Assembly (NCBI GenBank): GCA_034440135.1
Contig: JAWXBP010000223.1
Coordinates: 1 to 64,000 of the forward strand
Direction: 5' to 3'
DNA from: Planctomycetia bacterium
GTDB lineage: Bacteria > Planctomycetota > Planctomycetia > Pirellulales > JALHLM01
Length of the DNA: 64,000 nt
The position numbers and the translations under genes are program-made. Positions 1 to 9,044 of the stretch are shown here, piece by piece; the first letter of the stretch is position 1; each line of letters opens with the position of its first letter. The notes under the pieces were generated by a model that saw nothing but the letters and a program-made list of their open reading frames with translations, made no database searches and was not told the DNA's origin.

Positions 1-20
1 CTCCGCCAGCAATACCACGA

Positions 21-487
21 TCAACCCCTCAAACGCTCCTTCTTCCAAGCCGCCGAGCTAAAGTTGTGACGGCGGACATTGGCAGCGCAGGGGTCAATAA
101 TGCGGGCGTGGCAGCGCCAGAAACTTGCACAGTACGCAGCGAAGAGTTCGCACCCTGCGGAGACGCCGTCGCCGAGATCATATATGATGCGCGCACTTGG
201 GGGCAATGTCACGACTTCGTGAATCTCGCCCGTGCCGGACGGTGAGGCGGTTGCGCCGCCTGTCGTCACGCTGGTCCACGTTAAACCGATGAGGTCGTTC
301 GCAGCGACAAGTTCGACAATAGCGTTGTCGGTCGAGTTCTGTGAACGGTTCTCCACGACGAGGGTATAGGTCAATGACGCGCTGCGATACCCCAGGACTT
401 TCGGAAAGCGGCGAACGAGGCACGGCTTTGTCGGCGAGCCATCCTGGTCGGCGACGAAATCCCCTGTAAAGGTGCGATCGACGTCCA
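21..487 (-). pseudogene. Decayed DUF11-type (conserved repeat domain) fragment
   Basis: No intact gene is recognised here. On the minus strand one frame translates a stretch beginning near TFTGDFVADQDG and continuing, after an unrelated-looking insert, with LTYTLVVENRS and then VTTGG..SPSGTG..VTLPPSA. This order matches the DUF11/beta-sandwich adhesin-like repeat (YTxxVxN core, then a conserved glycine turn and a final VTLxPG strand). The expected end of the domain (ISATASPQG..) is found only in a neighbouring frame near 140-180, and the stretch between the two matched blocks also looks frame-shifted. I infer a remnant of a secreted repeat protein whose other end lies outside the window. The open frame runs past 487 into the next gene on the other strand, which is another sign that it is no longer coding. 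Confidence is limited because the match is by eye. Confidence 0.4.
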
Positions 488-1075
488 ATGAACATCCTGC
501 CGCCCATCGAATCCTCCGAGTCAACTAGCGCTATTCCGACATTGAAACCGACGCGGTTGACAATTCTGGACGTGCTCGTGCTCACCGGTTGTTGTGCGTT
601 GGGGATGGGAATTGCGCGATGGTTAGCATCCAGTGAAAGTGACGCGAATCCGTTCGGATCCAGCGTCGAAGCGTTTGTCTTCGGAGTGGCGTTGCCTTGC
701 CTGTTCGGCGGCGTAGTGTTTGGGCATCCAGCGCTGTTGGCGACGCTCACAATCACCGACCGCAGGCCCCATGATCTCACCTTTGGAGAAATCCTGGGAC
801 TGATGCCGGCGATCTCCTGCCTCGCGTCCTTGGCTTTCGTCGCGATGTTCCGCTCGTCGTCGAATCCCTTGAGTCCGGAAGAACTCATGGCCAACTTATT
901 CTTTTTCTTCTTCCTGCTGAATTTGTTCGGCGGTTTCGCCGCGGCGGCGCTCATGTGTTATCGTATCACGACGCGAGCAGGCATGCCATGGACGGACTAC
1001 TTCGGCATTCTGGTGGCGATGATGCCGACCGCGTTGGTGGTGTTGCTGTTATTTGCGTCGGTGCTCGTCGGTTAG
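488..1075 (+). CDS. Four-helix membrane protein, first of a tandem paralogous pair
   Basis: A 195-residue protein of unknown function. After a short polar N-terminus it has hydrophobic segments near residues 28-50, 60-85, 100-125 and 135-195, so an inner-membrane protein is likely. Shared blocks with the next gene are ILDVLVLTGCCALGMGIARW, a central LTFGEILGLMPA block, and a C-terminal membrane hairpin ending in a run of L and V. The two genes have the same length and are only 21 bases apart, so they look like a recent tandem duplication and probable operon. The ATG at 488 is the first start codon and no strong Shine-Dalgarno is visible. No catalytic or ligand-binding motif was seen. Confidence 0.75.
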   Translation: MNILPPIESSESTSAIPTLKPTRLTILDVLVLTGCCALGMGIARWLASSESDANPFGSSVEAFVFGVALPCLFGGVVFGHPALLATLTITDRRPHDLTFGEILGLMPAISCLASLAFVAMFRSSSNPLSPEELMANLFFFFFLLNLFGGFAAAALMCYRITTRAGMPWTDYFGILVAMMPTALVVLLLFASVLVG

Positions 1076-1096
1076 TCTTGAAACAAGGCAAGAGCG

Positions 1097-1684
1097 ATGG
1101 ACGACCTCCCCAACATCCACTGGCGGACCGAGCGCAACGTCGGGCTTAAGCCGATGAGCCCGCGGATGGCGATTGTGGATGTGTTCGTGTTGACGGCGTG
1201 CTGCGCCGTGGGGATGGCGTTTTCGCGCTGGAATTTCGGCGAAAATAATCTGAACAACGATTACGAAAGCGATCTCGGCTGGACGTTCTTTGGAATGACG
1301 CTGATGTGCCTGTTCAGCGGCCTCCTCCTGGGGTGTCCCATGATCATGGCGCTGCATTTCGTGACCGGTCGACGCAGCGGGCCGCTCACGTTCGGAGAAG
1401 TCGCCGGACTCGTTCCGGGCCTCTCGATACTCACACTGGTCGCGTGCGCGTTCGTCGGTGAGGCCGTCGGCGATACGATTTCGCTCGACGCCTTTTTCGT
1501 CCTCATTTTCGGCAGCTGCATGTTGCTGAACCTTGGCGCCAGCATTCTGGCCATGCTGTATATCGCGATGCTGATTACCAATCGCGATCTAGTGACGTGG
1601 ACATCGTGCCTGGGCACAGCAAGTGCTCTCGTACCGGGCGCAATCGTGCTACTGTTTTGCATCGTGCTAATCTTAAATGCATGA
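1097..1684 (+). CDS. Four-helix membrane protein, second of a tandem paralogous pair
   Basis: A 195-residue membrane protein clearly homologous to the preceding gene. It shares AIVDVFVLTACCAVGMAFSR, a middle LTFGEVAGLVPGLS segment and the closing hydrophobic hairpin. The N-terminus is a little longer before the first helix. It begins 21 bases after the upstream stop codon and is probably cotranscribed. Polar residues differ between the copies while the hydrophobic skeleton is kept, which suggests that both are under selection as membrane proteins. Function is unknown, and I saw no motif linking it to transport or signalling. Confidence 0.75.
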   Translation: MDDLPNIHWRTERNVGLKPMSPRMAIVDVFVLTACCAVGMAFSRWNFGENNLNNDYESDLGWTFFGMTLMCLFSGLLLGCPMIMALHFVTGRRSGPLTFGEVAGLVPGLSILTLVACAFVGEAVGDTISLDAFFVLIFGSCMLLNLGASILAMLYIAMLITNRDLVTWTSCLGTASALVPGAIVLLFCIVLILNA

Positions 1685-1702
1685 GACTTGGCATCCATTT
1701 TC

Positions 1703-1899
1703 GTAGGTCAGGCACCCCGGTCGAAGCCAAGGCGCGTTGCGCCTTGTTGAGGTCAACCAACATCCCCAATTCAGGCTCGCTATTTGCCTGACAGATCGAC
1801 GCTTGGTCCCGTCAGGCAATTGGCCAGCATCGATTCCGGATGCCGCCGTGGTTGATTTCGATGCCGCCCTTTTTTCTTCAACTGGGGTGCCTGACCTAC
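1703..1899. repeat. R1 palindromic element, copy a (BIME-like, 197 bp)
   Basis: Perfect 16-bp terminal inverted repeats, GTAGGTCAGGCACCCC and its complement, bound the element. In the middle (1784-1819) lies a second inverted pair, TTGCCTGAC and GTCAGGCAA. Each half can therefore be read as GTAG followed by a hairpin whose arms are GTCAGGCA and TGCCTGAC, with the halves in opposite orientation. Other copies are at 19961-20158, 40068-40270 and 40897-41099. It fills the gap between convergent genes. Confidence 0.85.
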
Positions 1900-1916
1900 G
1901 GGATCTCATGGAACAA

Positions 1917-1955
1917 GAAAACGGCACGGAAGCCAGATTGCTTCCGTGCCGTTTT
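1917..1955 (-). terminator. Bidirectional rho-independent terminator of fba
   Basis: A perfect 13-bp stem (ACGGCACGGAAGC and complement) encloses a six-base loop. It is flanked by an A-tract on the left and a T-tract on the right, so it can terminate transcripts from both sides. It lies 28 bases beyond the aldolase stop codon on the minus strand. Confidence 0.85.
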
Positions 1956-1982
1956 GAGCTTATTCGATTCCTGTCTTCCGCG

Positions 1983-3020
1983 TCAGTTATAAAACGCGGC
2001 CATCTCCGAGCAGCTTTTTGACTTGATCTTCGAGGCGTTCCCGGCCTGCCCGAAGGCCACCATGCGGTCGACGCAGACTTGTTTCATGGCGTCACGGGCG
2101 GGCTTCAGGTAATCGCGCGGGTCGAATTTTTCCGGGGATTCGGCGAGGACCTTGCGAATCGCGCCGGTGATCGCCAGGCGGTTGTCGGTGTCGACGTTGA
2201 TTTTGCGGACGCCCGACTTGATGCCGCGTTGGATTTCTTCGACCGGCACGCCCCAGGTTTGCTTGAGGCTTCCGCCGAACTTGTTGATGATGTCCTGCAA
2301 CTCTTGCGGGACGCTTGACGAGCCGTGCATCACCAAGTGGCAGTTCGGCAGCCGGCGGTGAATTTCTTCGATGCGGCTCATTGCCAGCACTTCGCCGTCC
2401 GGCTTGCGGGTGAACTTATACGCGCCGTGGCTGGTGCCGATTGCAACGGCCAATGCGTCGACGCCGGTTTCCTTGACGAAGCGTTCGGCTTCATCCGGAT
2501 CGGTGAGCAACTGATCGTGCGAGAGCGTGCCGGTGGCGCCGTGGCCGTCCTCTTGTTCGCCGGAGCCGTGTTCCAGCGAACCGAGGCAACCCAGTTCCCC
2601 TTCCACGCTGACGCCGACCTTATGGGCGAGCTTCACCACTTCGCGCGTGACTTGCACGTTGTAGTCGTAATCGGCTGGCGAGGCGCCGTCTTCCTTGAGC
2701 GAGCCGTCCATCATCACGCTCGTGAAGTTCATGTCGATCGCGCTCTTGCACGTGGCCGGGCTGTTGCCGTGGTCCTGGTGCATGGCGATGGGGATCTGCG
2801 GATAGAGTTCCGCCGCGGCCGTCATCAGGTTGCGCAGGTAGACGTCTTCGGCGTACTTTCGCGCGCCGCGCGAGGCCTGCACGATGACCGGGGAGTTGGT
2901 CTCCTTCGCGGCCATCATGATCGACTGGATCTGTTCCATGTTGTTGACGTTGAACGCGGCCAGGCCGTACCCGTTTTCGGCGGCGTGGTCGAGCAACAGA
3001 CGCAAGGGAACGAGCGGCAT
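1983..3020 (-). CDS. fba: Class II fructose-1,6-bisphosphate aldolase
   Basis: Cytosolic zinc enzyme that cleaves fructose 1,6-bisphosphate to dihydroxyacetone phosphate and glyceraldehyde 3-phosphate, and runs in reverse for gluconeogenesis. At 345 residues it has the length of the long (class IIB, Calvin-type) subfamily. Visible active-site elements are HQDHG at 81-85 (zinc and base residues), VEGELG at 139-144, GTSHG at 195-199 with a zinc histidine, MHGSSS at 231-236 and the phosphate-binding NVDTDN at 275-280. The start is the ATG at 3020, with a purine-rich stretch just upstream. GAPDH follows upstream on the same strand but is separated by a large palindromic repeat, so the two may be transcribed separately. 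A strong terminator follows the gene. Confidence 0.97.
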   Translation of the reverse strand: MPLVPLRLLLDHAAENGYGLAAFNVNNMEQIQSIMMAAKETNSPVIVQASRGARKYAEDVYLRNLMTAAAELYPQIPIAMHQDHGNSPATCKSAIDMNFTSVMMDGSLKEDGASPADYDYNVQVTREVVKLAHKVGVSVEGELGCLGSLEHGSGEQEDGHGATGTLSHDQLLTDPDEAERFVKETGVDALAVAIGTSHGAYKFTRKPDGEVLAMSRIEEIHRRLPNCHLVMHGSSSVPQELQDIINKFGGSLKQTWGVPVEEIQRGIKSGVRKINVDTDNRLAITGAIRKVLAESPEKFDPRDYLKPARDAMKQVCVDRMVAFGQAGNASKIKSKSCSEMAAFYN

Positions 3021-3149
3021 GGCGGAAACTCCTCGGCGAAATGTGCTGTTTATGTGACGGGGCGCAATTCTGCCCCGGCGGGAAAGCGCGGATTTCTAGC
3101 GGGAAGAAATTCTACCGCGCGCGAATCTGAGGCGTCAGGGGCGGAGTGG

Positions 3150-3348
3150 CCCGCGAAACACGCAAAAAACGCAAAAACGGGAGGGAGGTTGGTCCACGGA
3201 AAACGCGGAAGGACACGGAAAGTGGAGGAGAGCTAGCAGTCACAAACAATGTTTGCGTATGAACCAACCTGTCCTCTGACTTCATCCGTGTCTTCCGTGG
3301 ACGACCTCCAACTTCCCTTTTCGCGTCATTTCGCGTGTTTCGCGGGCT
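3150..3348. repeat. R6 palindromic element, copy a (about 199 bp)
   Basis: Outer arms CCCGCGAAACACGC and complement enclose a second pair, GTCCACGGAA.. with GGACACGGAA near 3193-3222 and its complement near 3284-3302. It fills the 344-base gap between fba and gap. The paralogous copy is at 4550-4762 on the other side of gap, and a lone right arm lies at 29071-29099. Confidence 0.85.
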
Positions 3349-3364
3349 CTCTCAGCTACCGTCG

Positions 3365-4546
<1,182 letters not shown>

Positions 4547-4549
4547 TTA

Positions 4550-4762
4550 GCCCGCGAAACACGCAAAACACGCGAAATGGGGCGGAGGAACATAGTCCAC
4601 GGAATACACGGAAGCACACGGAAGAATTGTGTGAGAGGTTTGTTAGAACGCGATGCTTGGTTCCGCTCGCCGCTTTCCGTCCTCCCCTTTCCGTGTGCTT
4701 CAGTGTATTCCGTGGACAATGTTCCACTGTTCCCTTTCGCGTCCTTTCGCGTGTTTCGCGGG
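4550..4762. repeat. R6 palindromic element, copy b (about 213 bp)
   Basis: Outer arms GCCCGCGAAACACGC and complement. The inner pair GTCCACGGAATACACGGAAG (near 4593) and complement (near 4691-4718) has the same nested layout as copy a. With the terminator that follows it occupies most of the 494-base gap between gap and the next gene. Confidence 0.85.
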
Positions 4763-4773
4763 CAGCCCAACTG

Positions 4774-4819
4774 CAAAAAAACGATAAGCCGGGACGTCCT
4801 TGCGGAGCGGCCCGGCTTT
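4774..4819 (-). terminator. Rho-independent terminator after the PEP-CTERM gene
   Basis: Read on the minus strand, a stem AAGCCGGG with complement CCCGGCTT is followed by a run of seven T. It lies about 70 bases beyond the stop codon of the gene ending at 4888. Confidence 0.75.
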
Positions 4820-4887
4820 CGTGTGCTTCTCGGTTCCTAACTCTCTCTCGCTCTCTACTCTGCTTCCACTTCTCTGTTCTGCACGCA

Positions 4888-5550
4888 CTACTTGCGGCGA
4901 CGCGCCACGAGACCCGCCGCGGCAATGCCCAGACCGAGCAGCGCGATCGACGAAGGCTCGGGGACCACCGGTCCAAAGCTGGCCGCTTGCGCGACGCTGC
5001 CGTCAATGATCGACGCCACAACCTGCTGATAACCGCGGGCGTTCGTATGTACGATCAACTCGGAGCTCATGTCGCCCGGATTCAGGAAGCCCGTGTGCGG
5101 GTCGCCCTGAAAGGTGAAGAAGCTGAAACCCACGATCGCGCCGTTGACGCCACGATCGGCGTAGACCGGCGCGACGGCGTCGTCGTCCACCAGGTAGCTG
5201 ACGTCCGTCTGCTCGATGCCGATGAAACTATCGATGGCCAACCGGCCGATCGAGTTCGAGCCTTCCTGGCCGTCGTTCAAGATTTGGTAGATGAACGTCA
5301 GACCGCCATACGGATTCCGGGAATCGTTCTCGATGACCAGCGTGGTCAGTTCGCCACTGAAGGCGTTGTTCGCGCCGAAGCCGGCGACAATGGAATTGAC
5401 CGTGTTGCCATCCGAGGGGTTCAACTCTTGCGGGACGGGAAGCAACAGCCCGCTCGCGCTCAGGGGGTCGGCATGGACCGGCGCGGCCAGGACCAAGCCC
5501 AGCAGACCGACCATCGCCGCGCCACAAATTCGACGCAGTGACAAACTCAT
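4888..5550 (-). CDS. PEP-CTERM secreted protein
   Basis: A 220-residue exported protein. It has an N-terminal signal peptide (RRIC, then a hydrophobic run ending near APVHA) and a typical C-terminal sorting signal: VVPEPSSIALLGLGIAAAG, then an RRRK tail. PEP-CTERM signals are recognised by exosortases, which cut the protein and move it to the envelope or an extracellular matrix. The central part is a beta-rich domain of unknown function with many G, D and N turns. The start at 5550 (MSLSLRR) is preferred over an in-frame ATG 24 codons earlier, because GGAG lies ten bases upstream and the signal peptide then begins properly. A terminator follows. No exosortase gene is in the window. Confidence 0.85.
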   Translation of the reverse strand: MSLSLRRICGAAMVGLLGLVLAAPVHADPLSASGLLLPVPQELNPSDGNTVNSIVAGFGANNAFSGELTTLVIENDSRNPYGGLTFIYQILNDGQEGSNSIGRLAIDSFIGIEQTDVSYLVDDDAVAPVYADRGVNGAIVGFSFFTFQGDPHTGFLNPGDMSSELIVHTNARGYQQVVASIIDGSVAQAASFGPVVPEPSSIALLGLGIAAAGLVARRRK

Positions 5551-5780
5551 GAAGCAAAATCTCCGGTGAAAATGGCCGTCGCGACCGCCAATAAGTGCGT
5601 GCGGTTCTCGCCGCAGAGGCAAACCGCTACAAGATTCCAGCGTAGTTGCGGAGCGCGCTGGTCCAAGTTAGAAGTGCGGCGAGGGTTGCAGAAATGCCGC
5701 GCGACTGGCGAGATGTAGCGGCGGTAGGGATTACGCGGCTAGAATCGCACGTGTCTTTCGTCCAAATACCGAAGGATCAA

Positions 5781-6119
5781 ATGCCGCTCGTACCTACGTC
5801 ACAAAGTCAGCCCCTCTCCAAATCGGAATTCCATACGCGACTTCGCGAATGGATTGAAACCACCAACGAATCGCGGGTCGGAGATCCCGACGACGACAAT
5901 CGCAAGCCATGCGCGTATATTTCCGACGGCGGCAAAGTGTTTCGCCTGCACTCTGATACGAAGCGCAAGGGCGTCGAGGAGTACCTCACGATCGTTGACG
6001 CCCGCGGCGACGACTTGCCTTGGTATATCGTAGAGTCTCGAACAGGCAAAAAAGTTGCAGTCGCTTTCGACTCCGATTCATCACCACTGCACCACTTCTA
6101 TCTCTACCTTGATAGTTAG
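5781..6119 (+). CDS. Hypothetical small soluble protein
   Basis: A 112-residue polar protein with no signal peptide or membrane helix. Its order is a short lead, a helix (SEFHTRLREWIETTNE), an acidic linker, and a beta-rich half containing ISDGGKVFRLHSDTK and LPWYIVES. I do not recognise the family. The ATG at 5781 is chosen because AAGGA lies just upstream; the longer open frame from 5646 has an atypical Arg-rich start. It stands alone between two minus-strand genes and is followed by an R2 palindrome. Confidence 0.55.
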   Translation: MPLVPTSQSQPLSKSEFHTRLREWIETTNESRVGDPDDDNRKPCAYISDGGKVFRLHSDTKRKGVEEYLTIVDARGDDLPWYIVESRTGKKVAVAFDSDSSPLHHFYLYLDS

Positions 6120-6220
6120 CGCCAATCCGTCGCACGACGCTGATCGCTTCGCGAATTCGTCCAACGCGATGCGCTCCGGGCGCTGACGCTTCCGGCTCAA
6201 GACTATGCACATGTGCGCGC

Positions 6221-6369
6221 CGCGGGTGCCTGGGGCTGAGGCAAGCGAACAAAGTGTGCAAGGCCGACAGAGCTGGGGAATCGAGGCGTTCTGTTGACGC
6301 ACTCAGCGAAGCCCCAGATGTTTGACCATGGTGAGCTCGAACTTTTTTCCCCTGCCCCAGGCACCCGCG
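6221..6369. repeat. R2 palindromic element, copy a (149 bp)
   Basis: Terminal inverted repeats CGCGGGTGCCTGGGGC and its exact complement. Inside lies a smaller pair (GCTGGGG and CCCCAG near 6282-6316) and a TGACCATGGTGA palindrome. The second copy at 20881-21030 keeps the same order of internal blocks. It fills the gap between a plus-strand gene and the convergent aroF. Confidence 0.85.
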
Positions 6370-6391
6370 CTACAGCACACGCAAGCTACGC

Positions 6392-7411
6392 TTACCCGCC
6401 GAGCTTTTTATCGAGTGCTTTTGCCACTTTCCGGCAGCGGTCCATCGTGGCGGTGAATTGCGGGAAGCTCAGCGATTGATAGCCGTCGCTGAGTGCGTTT
6501 TCCGGGTCCGGGTGGACTTCCAGGATCAAGCCATCTGCGCCGGCCGCGACGCTGGCGGCGGCCATGTCCGGCACGAGATACGTGTGTCCGGTGCCGTGGC
6601 TGGGATCGACGACAATCGGCAAGTGCGTCTTGGCGCGCAGGTACGGGACGGACGCCAGCGGCAACGTGAATCGCGTGTGCGTCTCGAACGTGCGAATGCC
6701 GCGCTCGCAGAGCATCACGTTGGGGTTGCCGGCGTCGAGGATGTATTCCGCGGCGAGCAGCAATTCCTCCATCGTCGCCGACGGCCCGCGCTTGAGCAGC
6801 ACCGGCACGCCGGACTTGCCGGCGGCTTCGAGCAAGCGGTAGTTCTGCATATTGCGCGCGCCGATTTGCAACACGTCGCTGTATTTGGCGACGAGGTCCA
6901 CGTCCTCGGTGGCGACGACTTCGGTGACGATCGCCAGGCCCGTGGCATCGCGCGCCGCGGCCAGCAATTTAAGCCCCTGTTCCTTCAGCCCTTGGAAGCT
7001 ATACGGACTGGTGCGTGGCTTGAACGCGCCGCCGCGAAGCGCCGTTGCGCCGGCCGCTTTGACCGCTTGCGCCGACTTCAGAATCTGCTCCTCGGTCTCC
7101 ACGGAGCAAGGCCCGGCGATGACGCCGATCTGTCCATTGCCAACGACGAGGCTGCCGGCAGTCACGACGGTCGGCTCTTTCTTCACTTCACGGCTGGCGA
7201 CCTTATAGGGCGCGAGAATCGGCACCACCTCGGCGACGCCGGGCGAACTCTCCAGCGACAGCTTGTGTTCGGCGCGCTTCTCGCCGATCGCGGCGATCAC
7301 CGTGCGCTCCGTCCCTTGAATGATGTGCGCCTTGAGACCAAGCGACTCCACGCGCTCAGCCGTATGACGAATCTCCTGCTCCGACGCGCCGGGCTTCATG
7401 ACAACAATCAC
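6392..7411 (-). CDS. aroF: 3-deoxy-7-phosphoheptulonate synthase, type I-beta
   Basis: First enzyme of the shikimate pathway; it condenses phosphoenolpyruvate and erythrose 4-phosphate to DAHP in the cytosol. The 339-residue protein begins with a ferredoxin-like regulatory domain (about 1-70, [14 protein letters not shown]), as in the I-beta class. The TIM-barrel then shows GPCSVE at 100-105, [11 protein letters not shown] at 131-141, the IGARNMQN block and VDPSHGTGH near the end, all typical substrate and metal ligands. The start at 7411 is supported by the conserved N-terminus. aroA and an aroE-like gene lie elsewhere in the window, so the pathway is not arranged as an operon here. Confidence 0.96.
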   Translation of the reverse strand: MIVVMKPGASEQEIRHTAERVESLGLKAHIIQGTERTVIAAIGEKRAEHKLSLESSPGVAEVVPILAPYKVASREVKKEPTVVTAGSLVVGNGQIGVIAGPCSVETEEQILKSAQAVKAAGATALRGGAFKPRTSPYSFQGLKEQGLKLLAAARDATGLAIVTEVVATEDVDLVAKYSDVLQIGARNMQNYRLLEAAGKSGVPVLLKRGPSATMEELLLAAEYILDAGNPNVMLCERGIRTFETHTRFTLPLASVPYLRAKTHLPIVVDPSHGTGHTYLVPDMAAASVAAGADGLILEVHPDPENALSDGYQSLSFPQFTATMDRCRKVAKALDKKLGG

Positions 7412-7456
7412 GGGACGATCTCCTGGCTTTGGGTGTGGCGATAGTTATTTCGTTGA

Positions 7457-7811
7457 TTCACCACGGAGAGCACGGAGGACACGGAGCAGAGAGTGATTTC
7501 GTTTTTCACCGCGGAGGCGCTGAGACGCAGAGGAGAGAGGGAGGGAGGGAATGTCGAAGTTCGAAATCCGAATGTCGAATCAAATCCGAATGACGAATGC
7601 TTAAATGTCCCGCTACCGACCAGCGCACTCGAATCGTGATGGCACTTGGCCTTCAGTCCTTCGTCATTCAGACATTCGACATTCATTCGTCATTCGGATT
7701 TCGAACTTCGACATTCCCCCCACTCCTTTCTCTCTCCGCGTCTCAGCGCCTCTGCGGTGAAAAATGCCACTCCCCTCTCTCCTCCGTGTCCTCCGTGTTC
7801 TCCGTGGTGAA
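7457..7811. repeat. Concentric triple palindrome (R7 with nested families, about 355 bp)
   Basis: Three unrelated palindromes are nested. The outermost arms are TTCACCACGGAGAGCACGGA and onward (7457-7486), matched by its complement at 7782-7811 with one mismatch in 30. The middle arms are TTCACCGCGGAGGCGCTGAG and onward (7506-7535), matched at 7731-7764. The inner arms are GGAATGTCGAAGTTCGAAAT and onward (7548-7590), matched at about 7667-7717; this is the R8 family found alone at 30686, 34595 and 50022. With a terminator to its right it explains most of the 617-base gene-free stretch 7412-8028. Confidence 0.85.
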
Positions 7812-7827
7812 CTTCTGCATTGGTCCA

Positions 7828-7864
7828 ACAAAAAAACCCCGCGAGCTGGTTGGCTCGCGGGGTC
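7828..7864 (-). terminator. Rho-independent terminator (minus strand)
   Basis: Stem ACCCCGCGAG with complement CTCGCGGGGT and an A-tract on the left, which reads as a T-tract on the minus strand. It lies 165 bases beyond the gene ending at 8029, the only minus-strand gene that could use it. Confidence 0.7.
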
Positions 7865-8028
7865 TGGTGGTTGTTCGGTCAGGCTGCGATTAGCTACAGA
7901 CCGGCTCCAGACCCGCGCGAGACGCGGTAAAGTGGAACCAAAATCGATAGCCACGGGCAGCGTTCATATCGGTATTCTGCCTCGCGATCGGCGGTCTGGC
8001 AAGGGAAAAGTTCTTGTCCCGGCCCACC

Positions 8029-8799
8029 CTACCGCGAATACACAGGAACGTTCACGTCGGTACCGAAGTCCAGCAAAGGTTCTTCTTCCTGGATGATCAT
8101 CTGCGGACTGACGCCCCCGAAGGTGACCGTACCGGAGCCGGGCACATACCCCCGACCGGATTCCCGGCCGCCGTAGGCGCTGCTGGCCGTGGCGTTGATT
8201 GGCCAGTGCGTTTTGCCGTCCGCGTCGACCAGGCCGATCGCGTCGATTTCATTCCACCCGGGCGCGGCCGGCGAGTCGAGGTAGATCTTCACTTTTCGGG
8301 TTTTCCAGATCGTGCTGACCGGGAGTTTCGACAACCCGCCGGCGGCGGGCGGCTGCGTGGGGTCGGCCCCTTCCCAGACGACGACTTCGCGGCCGAAGCT
8401 GTCGAAGATGCTGGCCTTCACCAACGCGCCGGGATTGTAGGTTTCGTAGACCTCGATCGACTTCGGTGAAACTTCCTCGGCGTAGTCGACGACGATCCAC
8501 TCTGCCTGGCCGTCGGTGGTGCCGGGCGCCCAGGCCGTGACTTGGTCGCCGTAGCTTTCCGTATCCGGCTCGCCCAACAATTGTTCGACGCCCCAGCGGG
8601 CGTTGGCGCGGTCCCGACGCATCTGCTCGCCGCGTAGCTGGGCGATCTCGGAATGGAGTTCCAGGTGATCGCGCCGCCACGAGAGCAGCACCGCGGCCAG
8701 CGCGACGAGCAGCAACAACGTCGCGAAACTAAAGCGGCGCGGCAACGACGGGAGCCGTAGTCGGAAGGTCAGAAATGGCGTCGAGAATCCGAATCGCAT
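8029..8799 (-). CDS. Membrane-anchored protein with F5/8-type-C-like domain
   Basis: A 256-residue protein. A basic N-terminus precedes one membrane helix (about residues 20-42), followed by a short heptad-like stretch (HSEIAQLRGEQMRRD) and an outside domain. That domain carries AWAPGTTDGQAEWIVVDYAE, VYETYNPGALVK, VWEGADP, and a final KIYLDSPAAPGWNEIDAIG. These blocks resemble the pappalysin/discoidin-like carbohydrate-binding fold common in Planctomycetes exported proteins; a binding role is inference. The ATG at 8799 with AGGCGA upstream is preferred to a TTG six codons earlier. It is transcribed away from the cobalamin riboswitch region. Confidence 0.75.
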   Translation of the reverse strand: MRFGFSTPFLTFRLRLPSLPRRFSFATLLLLVALAAVLLSWRRDHLELHSEIAQLRGEQMRRDRANARWGVEQLLGEPDTESYGDQVTAWAPGTTDGQAEWIVVDYAEEVSPKSIEVYETYNPGALVKASIFDSFGREVVVWEGADPTQPPAAGGLSKLPVSTIWKTRKVKIYLDSPAAPGWNEIDAIGLVDADGKTHWPINATASSAYGGRESGRGYVPGSGTVTFGGVSPQMIIQEEEPLLDFGTDVNVPVYSR

Positions 8800-8901
8800 G
8801 GTCGAGTCGCCTCGCAATGATTCCAGCTCGATTATAGACGATTGAGCTGGCGGAAAGGATTGCTCGGCAAATGGTTTGTCGAATCACGCGCCGTCTCCGA
8901 C

Positions 8902-8966
8902 AAGCCCAGGGAAGGCCACCAAAGTCTTAACCAATGGAGAAGACTCCGAGGGCCTTCCCTGGGCTT
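8902..8966. repeat. R5 palindromic element, copy a (65 bp)
   Basis: Arms AAGCCCAGGGAAGGCC and GGCCTTCCCTGGGCTT enclose about 33 bases. The other copy is at 27859-27922, and the sequence next to the arms (TTAACG..GCTCG) is also shared but in inverted orientation. It lies 44 bases upstream of the putative promoter of the riboswitch transcript, in the 519-base gene-free stretch 8800-9318. Confidence 0.8.
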
Positions 8967-9009
8967 AACGCGCTCGACGCGGTTTAATTCGAACGGAGTT
9001 CCGTTGCGC

Positions 9010-9038
9010 TTGACAAACGGAATTGCCCCAGTTAGCGT
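9010..9038 (+). promoter_or_regulatory. Putative promoter of the riboswitch transcript
   Basis: A consensus TTGACA at 9010-9015 is followed, after 17 bases, by a weak TAGCGT at 9033-9038. A transcript starting about seven bases later would begin just where the riboswitch fold begins. The -10 element is poor, so this is tentative. Confidence 0.35.
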
Positions 9039-9044
9039 GATGGG

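Noticed and set aside
7457-7811. Possible CRISPR array
   Set aside because: The repeated units are inverted, not direct, of unequal length, and have no regular spacers.
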